Shown here piece by piece: positions 30,101 to 39,100 of a stretch of DNA of 64,000 bases. Below the pieces are notes generated by a model. It saw only the letters and a list, made by a program, of their open reading frames with translations, searched no databases and was not told where the DNA came from. The position numbers and the translations under genes are program-made. The stretch's first letter is position 1; every line of letters begins with the position of its first letter. This DNA is from Hemicentrotus pulcherrimus (lineage: Eukaryota; Echinodermata; Echinoidea; Camarodonta; Strongylocentrotidae): NCBI GenBank assembly GCA_003118195.1, contig BEXV01000037.1, forward strand, positions 725,559-789,558. Direction: 5' to 3'.

Positions 30101-33100
30101 ATTTGTTCTCAAGAAAGCACAGAGTTTTGGCAAAAGTATGCCAATTTGTGCATTTTCTTCTTACACATATTTTTCTGCCATTTGATAAGGGTGAGCAAAT
30201 TGTATTAGTGGATTATTCTATCTGGTGTGGTCCCAGCATGAGGTGAGAAATCAAATGAGTTAAAATGAAAGAATTGTGTTTCCATGGCAACTGCACTTTC
30301 AACACTGTTGAGATCCCGGTCCTAGAGTAGTTTCATGGTGAGATCACAACTGGACCACATTCCTTGCTTGTATCATCTTATGAAAAGAAATCTGTTAAGG
30401 CCTAATAGTGAAATCATTTATGAAAATATGCTTGTTGTGAAGAAAAGCTCACCTGATTTGAGAATTCTAATTTTAAGAGGGATAGCTAGAAGATAGAAAT
30501 AAAAATTAGGGTTCAGCATTTAAGTTCATTTTCTTCCTGCCTCACATGGCCCAAATTGGAAATGATATTATTGCTTTATTAATTCCTAATATAATGGATT
30601 ATGATATCACAACTCAAGCTATGCTTTCCGGGTTTTCGCCTCCTTCCGTATCTGAATTATTTACTGTATACTCTATGTTGAAATAATTGTTACATATATC
30701 ATGTATATATACATTGTGTTTCATATTGTTCTGTTGAGAAGGAAATAAATGTTAATAAATACAAAATACAAAAAAAACATCAGATAGCGTCCGAGCAAGA
30801 GTAGGACAGTTTTAAATGTAGTATAGCAAAATATTTGATTCTACCTACTTTCTATAAAAGCCCTTAATTCTTCCCTATATCCATCTAATTGAACTTTAGA
30901 GATTCATCTTTCCTTTCATCATGGTAGTGTAAAATGTTGCAGTGCCTTGATCATACCCCTTTAAATCTATCTTCTCTCTATCTATGTGCCCATCTCCTCA
31001 ACCCAGACACTCTGTATCCCCTCTCTGCATCTTGGTTGAACTCATCCCAAGTATGCGAGAATGACACTTTCAGCTGAATGCTGATATATGGGGCTTCAGC
31101 TAGTCCAGGCCCCATGGGGTCTCATACGATGACATGATTGCATTCCCTGGAGGTCAGAGGTCGACTCATTCCTCTCCATCATGTTCCAAGCCAGCCCATG
31201 CTCTCTTCCATCTTGTATTCCCTCATGGAGTCATCCTGAATGTGCTCTTCTCTCCTCCAGGGAGATGCTCTCTCCATATATTCAGAGTTAATAGCATCAA
31301 CATGTCAAAAAGACCAAAACAAACTAATTTGTTTTCTCTCATTTTATACCTCACAACAAGGGGAAAGGGGTTAAGTACCCATGAAAAGTGATTTTTGTCT
31401 TCCTTCCTCTCTCTGGTTTTAGGATAGTAAACATCTATATTGCTGATAGCACATTTTAAAAAGTTTATTGCCTTGTCAAGGCTCTTTAAATCAATACAGG
31501 ATATTTATTTCACTGTATTTAATGCACATTTGTGTTTCTATTTTTTTTCCCCTCTGGAAAATTGTTCATTAAAACCTTTTTTTGTGTCATTTCTGAATCT
31601 AACATGGATGTTAATTTTTTGGGGTGGTAAATGCTGATATAAAAACTCATCGCACACGTTCATAGTTTTCACACATTATATCTTACGTTAATATCACTCA
31701 CTCATTTTCTTTTTACAAATAACCCATTTCAGTGTTCAGTGACTTGCGGGCGGGGCACCCAGGAAAGGGAGGTGCTGTGTGTAAGCAATAACCGAGAGGT
31801 GAATTCGAGTCTGTGCCCGGGGGAGCTACCAAGGACCAGTAAGACGTGTCGGAGAAACTCCTGTCCGAGCTATAGGTGGAAGAAGGGGCGATGGACCCAG
31901 GTGAGATGCAGTCATAGGATTACAGATGTTATTATTGGTGTGGATTTGGAATGTCGATGCTATTGATAATGGTGGTGATGATGGGGGTGGTGGTGGTGTT
32001 CATGGTGATGGTGATGGTGATGATGATAATGGTGATAATTATAATGTTGATAATGATGATGATGATGAAGAGGAGGAGGAAGATGGTGGTAATAGTAAAG
32101 GCATGAAATGTTTTTGTTCTTTCATGTTTGTAGGTATATGTATCAATCAAGATTAGTTATTCATAGCATGGACTTCCATCTTACACATGAGTCTATCATG
32201 TATATGTTTCCCAGTCCGAGATTTGAACTAGAGATACTAGTTGTAGGATATGATCATGGATCCAAACTTCTAAAGTGAAGATGTGAGGAAGGGGATGATT
32301 ACAAGATTCATTGAATTATTGAAATACTGGAAGTTCTCTCTTAGGAATCATATCATTTTGCCCTACATTTCTTGAATTAACACCTTTTTCTCTCCCCCCC
32401 CCCCCTTTCGCTTCCAGTGCAATGAGACTTGTGGAGGCGGAGTAAAGCTGAGAGAAGTTTGGTGTCAAGATAATAAAGGTAGAAGGGTCACTGATGAATA
32501 CTGCCAGGCAACAAGGAAGAAACCTACTCACAAGAGGAAGTGCAATGTTGACCCTTGCCCTCCAAGATACATCACTGGATCATTCTGGGTAGAAGGGCTA
32601 TGGGAAGAGGTGAGTTGGCATTTTTAAGTTAAACTTGAAGTATTTCAAGTTCAGTGGAATTTTATGTAGAGAAGTTTGTTAATGATGAGCAATTGATTCA
32701 TTCTAAATATCAAAATGGGAAAAATATAATCCTCAACAATTTTGAACAAAAATTACTTTCATGATTTTGAAAATTTATGGAAAAAAATTATTCTGGAAAA
32801 AAAAAATCATATATAAAACTACAAGTTGATGTCGAAAATTGAATAAATTTAATAAATAATTTAAATCATTCCTATTTTTTCATCTAGTGCACAAGAACCT
32901 GTGGGGCTGGAGAGCAGAGTCGAGAGATTACATGTCAGGAGCTGAGCGAAGATGGTTGGCGTATCCCAGCAGACCTCAGTGCATGTAACCCAGCAACCAA
33001 GCCTGAATCCACCAGGAGATGTAACATGGGAACATGCTTTGGTGATGTTCACTGGAAAATTGGTCCATGGACTACGGTACGATATGCCCCTATCAAGGCA

Positions 33101-36100
33101 TTGTTTCTATACACACAAGAAAGAAGAAAACCATAACAAAGCAAAGCAAAACACAACACAACAACAACAACAAAATTGCATAAAAGATGATATTTTGATT
33201 TTGTCTTGAACATAACATTTTATAATTTCTTCATTTTCCCTGGTAATTGCAAATAATATCTTGGATGAAATATGTCAATTTTAAAAGGCTTTATAGAGAC
33301 AAAGTTGCACAATATCAGAATGCTTTTGATTACTTTAGTTTGTAATGTTATTTCTAAATTTTCCCCTATTGTATTAGGTTTTACATTGGATGTAACTATT
33401 ACACATTCACATTTAATTCTAATGGAATCTCTGTACACCTGGGCCCTGTTTCATAAAACTCAATACCAATAACAAGTTATAAGCTACTGTTATAAGCTAC
33501 TGAATCCTGGCATCTGATTGGCTGAGAACGAATTTGTCATTGAAATTTAGCAGTTGTTATAGATAACAAGTTTTATGAAACAGGGCCCTGTTACTTCTTT
33601 CTTCTCTACAGTGTTCAAAGTCTTGTGGAGATGGTGTACAACGTCGCAAGGTTCAATGCCAGGCTCGCCATGGTAAGATCATGCCTGATCGTTTTTGCAG
33701 TCATCCTGCCATCAAGCCGGAGACTGAGAGGATATGCAACAGTAGGCCATGTAAGTTCATTTGTAAATAAAAGCTTTCTTAATCACGTTTTTGCTCCACC
33801 ATGTCTTTGGACAATTTTTGTGGGGAGTACCTTTTTTGAGTGAAATTTTGACTTCAAATGGTTGGTCTTCCTGATGAATCTGAAATACAATGTTTCCCAT
33901 GGATTGTAAACTTCATGATACAGGTAAACGTTTCTCTATCTCAAGGAAGGAAAAGACTATTTACACTCCTTCCATACTCATCACATGGAAGAAGTAGATA
34001 TTTGTCATAGGGAAATGAAACGGTATCAAATAGATGAAGCCCATGTAAAGTATAGACAAGTGTTTTAATGTCCCTATAGATGATATACGGTACTTGTAAG
34101 GGCTAACTTTGCAGACAAAGTAGAAGTGTGAGCTCAAAGAACCAAAATGGTATGTTCTTTTATTAAGCCAAAGATGGATTATGATGCAAATGAAGACCTT
34201 TAATTTTTGCATCAAGAGGCCTAGTTCTCACAAAGCAGAAAATGTATAATATTTTTAAAGGTAAAGACCAGTATTGGAAACGCCCCAATTTCAAAAAAAT
34301 GAAATGTAAGCTCTTATTACCAATCATGTGAAAGAATATGTTTTGACTAATAATGATAACAATTTTGCCGGGAAACCGCCTACTAATTGATATATTTGGT
34401 AAATTAATTAGTTTATCCATTGGCATGTAAGAGATATATGCATGTTTCGCGCACGTGTGCGTAGTCCAATATACATCTTTCTGTGTACAGTGCTTGTAAC
34501 TTTACGAAGACTGGGCCAATTTTTGTTATCCTTTTGATGATTCCAGAACCTTGCAGTACACACCAATACTAGATGATCAACCTTTTCTGATCGATTCCAC
34601 AACGTTTCTTTCACAATGCAAACTCATGACTAGTCTTTATCTTTAATCTTCATGTTTCACATTTCCTTGCCAGGGCAGATTGCCAATAAAACCATGTGTA
34701 CTTGCCTTTAATCAAAAAGATTATCACAATATGTTCTGTACATGGAGATAAACAAAAATTAATATCCTGCTGAAGTTTAGAGTTTCTGAAAAAATTATTC
34801 TCGATGTTTGTTGATGTGTGCAAGAATGTTAGGTGATATTTTTGTCCAGTTTAATCTTTTCTTTTAAAGGGTACTTGATAAAGAAATAGATAATATAGGA
34901 TGAAAGATTATCTCTATAGATTGTAACTTTAATAGCAAGAAATAAATTGCCAACCCTTTCACCTCATATCTTAATTTGCCTCCTTTTTATTAGCCTTCAC
35001 TATGATTGTATTAAATCACATGCAGGCCAACATTTTTTCATAGTAATGGGGCCCTATTAGACGACCCTTGCCCCAGGCTTTTTCAGTAATATAATCTTGC
35101 CGCAATTGAGGCACATTATATCTCCTTGGGGTGCATTCTTACCGATCCAATAGGGGTTTAGAGAACCCCATTCCCACTGCCAGTGAAGTGCAGAGGGGGT
35201 GCATTCTTACTGACCCAATAGGGGTTTAGAGAACCCCATTCCCACTGCCGATGAAGTGCAGAGGGGGTGCATTCTTACTGACCCAAAAGGGGTTTAGAGA
35301 CACCCAACTCCCACTGCCAGTGAAGTGCAGAGTGGGTGCATTCTTACCAACCCAATAGGGGTTTATAGAACCCCATTCCCACTGCCGATGAAGTGCAGAG
35401 GGGGTGCATTCTTACCGACCCAAAAGGGGTTTATAGAAACCCCATTCCCACTGCCAGTGAAGTGCAGAGTGGGTGCATTCTTACTGACCCAATAGGGGTT
35501 TAGAGACACCCAACTCCCACTGCCAGTGAAGTCCAGAGGGGGTGCATTCTTACTGACCCAATAGGGGTTTAGAGAAACCCAATTCCCACTGCCAGTGAAG
35601 TGCAGAGTGGGTGCATTCTTACCGACTCAATAGGGGTTTATAGAAACCCAATTCCCACTGCCAGTGAAGTGCAGAGTGGGTGCATTCTTACCGACCCAAT
35701 AGGGGTTTAGAGAAACCCAACTCCCACTGCCAGTGAAGTGCAGAGTGGGGTCAAGAAACCGATGATTGGGTGCAATTGTTAGCCTAGGGAAAGTTTGAGG
35801 GGTTAACCTTTTCACCCCAAGGGGGATTTGTCTCCCCCTATGCTACCAGCTAGGAGCTGGTTGTTCGCCCTGGAGATCTAAAAACACTACCAATTCAATT
35901 CATTACCAAAACATTGTACATCATCATTTTGAAAGAGGGAGTGATATGATGATGATAGAGGTGTAAAAATAAATCTTTTTCATCATTCAAAAGCTAAATT
36001 AGATTTCCATACCAAACAAAATTGCCAAAATTACATTCTTGTTCCTATCTTGCATTTCAAGAAAGTCCTCAAAATGAACATAAGGAGTTTCATAATAGAA

Positions 36101-39100
36101 TATTTTATTTGAATTACACACCATGAAAATCATTGTTCTAATCTGATTTCTGAAATCTAAGCTCTATATGAGTAATGATAAAAATATGTTATATAGCGCC
36201 AGTATCTGCCGAGATCTAACTGTTAAAGCACACTAAATGCATAACTTTACCATTTACCAGTATACAAATGATGCACAGGTTTGAGTGCGTCGGTAGAAAA
36301 TGTGTGCACAAGGTACCTTTGAATGGTTTTAGACCAAAGTCAAGGGTACCACGTGCTCACAATTCCACCGACCCACGAATTAAACCTGTGCATCATCTGT
36401 TAAAAAAATGGGGCCCCAAAAATCATCAAAAATACAAAAATCTGTTCTTTTACAAATTTACTGGGTGCATGGCAAATCATTCTTTCCGGTTATTACCAAA
36501 CGCATGATTTTGCCATAGCCATGCTTTCCGTTAATTACCGGAAAGCATGATTTCATGAAACTTATCATGCAATTTAAAAAAAAAAAAAAGAAGGAATATC
36601 GGTGGTATCGATCCCTGATATCAGGTGCATCCAGTAAAAATAACTACACAGTAATTGACCAATCGGATTGCAGGGATTCTTCTACCCATCTTGTAATACA
36701 TGTATTTCTCTACAATATGTATCTTTTGTACTGACTGTGTTCACAAAGATCTCAGTTTCTGAGAGATGATTAACTGTGACAGGGAAGGTGAGAGGGTTAT
36801 TGATATCTTAGGTGTTTTAGATGAAAAGCCTCTTTGTTTATTGTCCAATGCATTTAGAAAATATTACCCCCACATCTGTAGGGACATTGTGTAAGAGGAG
36901 ATGTCATTGCTGTGTGAGAAGTGCAAGTGATCTCCATATCCGCTCTCAAGAGTTACTGGATCTATATACCTCATGAACTTTATGATATTGATGTAATTTG
37001 GGAGTCTGGGAGATATTTTGTTGTTAATATATACACTGTACATGTTCCATTTTTATAAGACTAGAAAATTGCTTGTATTGCAAAGTGTTATACAATTTGC
37101 TCAAGGCAGTGGTTGTCTGATCATGATGGAGTTTCAAAATTGAAAAATAATTCAAAGTATTTGATATATTTTACATGCATATGATATGTTTCATCAATGA
37201 AAGACTTGTAGATAATTCATGTAATGAAGGGTCTCAAAATGTGCTCAAAGAGAAGTGGGAAGGATTGGTCTCTTTAATATTCTCTTTTTTATTATTTTTG
37301 TCATTTTCACAAAAGAATCCTCACTTTTGTGTCCTGAGAAATCCAGCAGTATGAATGAACAGATATACTTTGTATCTTCACCATTCTCATCTATCATCTT
37401 CTTTTGCCATCATTTTCTAAGTATTGTTGTTATAATTTTCCTGTTCATAATTAATCCTTCTCTTTTTCCAGGTCCTCCAACTAGTTGTAGGGATCTGCAG
37501 GAGATACAGAACATCCAGGAGGATGGGGACTATTCCATGTTGATCCAGGGTAGACTGCTCCAGATATTCTGTCATGGGATGGCAGGGAGCAATCCAGCTG
37601 AATATCTTACACTTCCAGCTTCGGAAGCTGAAAACTATTCTGAAATTTATCCCAAAAGGTAAGATTTAATCCTCTATTTAAGAAACCATGAACTGTAGGT
37701 ACTTGTTTTAAATTTTTGGATATACTATGTATCGGGTCATTCCTTTTTTGTTCTGCATCTAGGCCCATACTACACTTTTCATGTATGAGTATGTCCCCCA
37801 TCCATGAAGTATTATTGTCAAACGAATATAACAAGAACAATACAGTACATGTTCTATTATACTTCATAAACCCATGCAGTGCCATGTTGCCATACATGAA
37901 TATAGGTGGCAATTTTAGGGGTTAGCTTTATTTAGTTCTGGGTATCTGGACTAAAAAAGAGCTCTTATTTATTCCCTAGATTCAAAATTATTTTTTAAAT
38001 TGTAATGTTGGGTTGAAAGAAAACTCTTTTTTTACGAAGTAATCAATGAAATTACTGTAATTCAAATGTGTTCTCCATCATTTATGTAAACATAGTGACA
38101 CATTGAAAAGTATCAATGTATTGTTCCTGTTTCCAGGTTATTAAATCCCAGCTATTGCCCCAATAACGGAGCAAGAAATGACGACTGTGAATGCTCAAAC
38201 TATGGACATCGGTATCCAGGGCTAACATCATTCAACAAGATTAGAATAAATGTTACAACCTTAGAAGTTATAAGTAAGTACAAGTTCTATCATGAAATNN
38301 NNNNNNNNNNNNNNNNNNNNNNNNNNNNNNNNNNNNNNNNNNNNNNNNNNNNNNNNNNNNNNNNNNNNNNNNNNNNNNNNNNNNNNNNNNNNNNNNNNNN
38401 NNNNNNNNNNNNNNNNNNNNNNNNNNNNNNNNNNNNNNNNNNNNNNNNNNNNNNNNNNNNNNNNNNNNNNNNNNNNNNNNNNNNNNNNNNNNNNNNNNNN
38501 NNNNNNNNNNNNNNNNNNNNNNNNNNNNNNNNNNNNNNNNNNNNNNNNNNNNNNNNNNNNNNNNNNNNNNNNNNNNNNNNNNNNNNNNNNNNNNNNNNNN
38601 NNNNNNNNNNNNNNNNNNNNNNNNNNNNNNNNNNNNNNNNNNNNNNNNNNNNNNNNNNNNNNNNNNNNNNNNNNNNNNNNNNNNNNNNNNNNNNNNNNNN
38701 NNNNNNNNNNNNNNNNNNNNNNNNNNNNNNNNNNNNNNNNNNNNNNNNNNNNNNNNNNNNNNNNNNNNNNNNNNNNNNNNNNNNNNNNNNNNNNNNNNNN
38801 NNNNNNNNNNNNNNNNNNNNNNNNNNNNNNNNNNNNNNNNNNNNNNNNNNNNNNNNNNNNNNNNNNNNNNNNNNNNNNNNNNNNNNNNNNNNNNNNNNNN
38901 NNNNNNNNNNNNNNNNNNNNNNNNNNNNNNNNNNNNNNNNNNNNNNNNNNNNNNNNNNNNNNNNNNNNNNNNNNNNNNNNNNNNNNNNNNNNNNNNNNNN
39001 NNNNNNNNNNNNNNNNNNNNNNNNNNNNNNNNNNNNNNNNNNNNNNNNNNNNNNNNNNNNNNNNNNNNNNNNNNNNNNNNNNNNNNNNNNNNNNNNNNNN

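Larger units (their letters stand above)
33751..37471 (+). other. ADAMTS intron before the GON domain
   Basis: 3.7 kb with no exon I can support. It contains the 68/69-bp minisatellite (35131-35750) and the hairpin group (36265-36549); the remainder is unremarkable AT-rich sequence. Confidence 0.85.

Noticed and set aside
31926..32156. Asp/Gly-rich frame
   Set aside because: Translation of the GGT/GAT simple repeat inside an intron.
35131..35750. CRISPR-like array
   Set aside because: Units are contiguous 68/69-bp repeats with no unique spacers, in a eukaryotic intron.
37255..37471. Hydrophobic, signal-peptide-like N-terminus before the GON exon
   Set aside because: It is intron upstream of a clear acceptor; the GON exon joins in phase to TSR15, so no separate secreted protein is supported.
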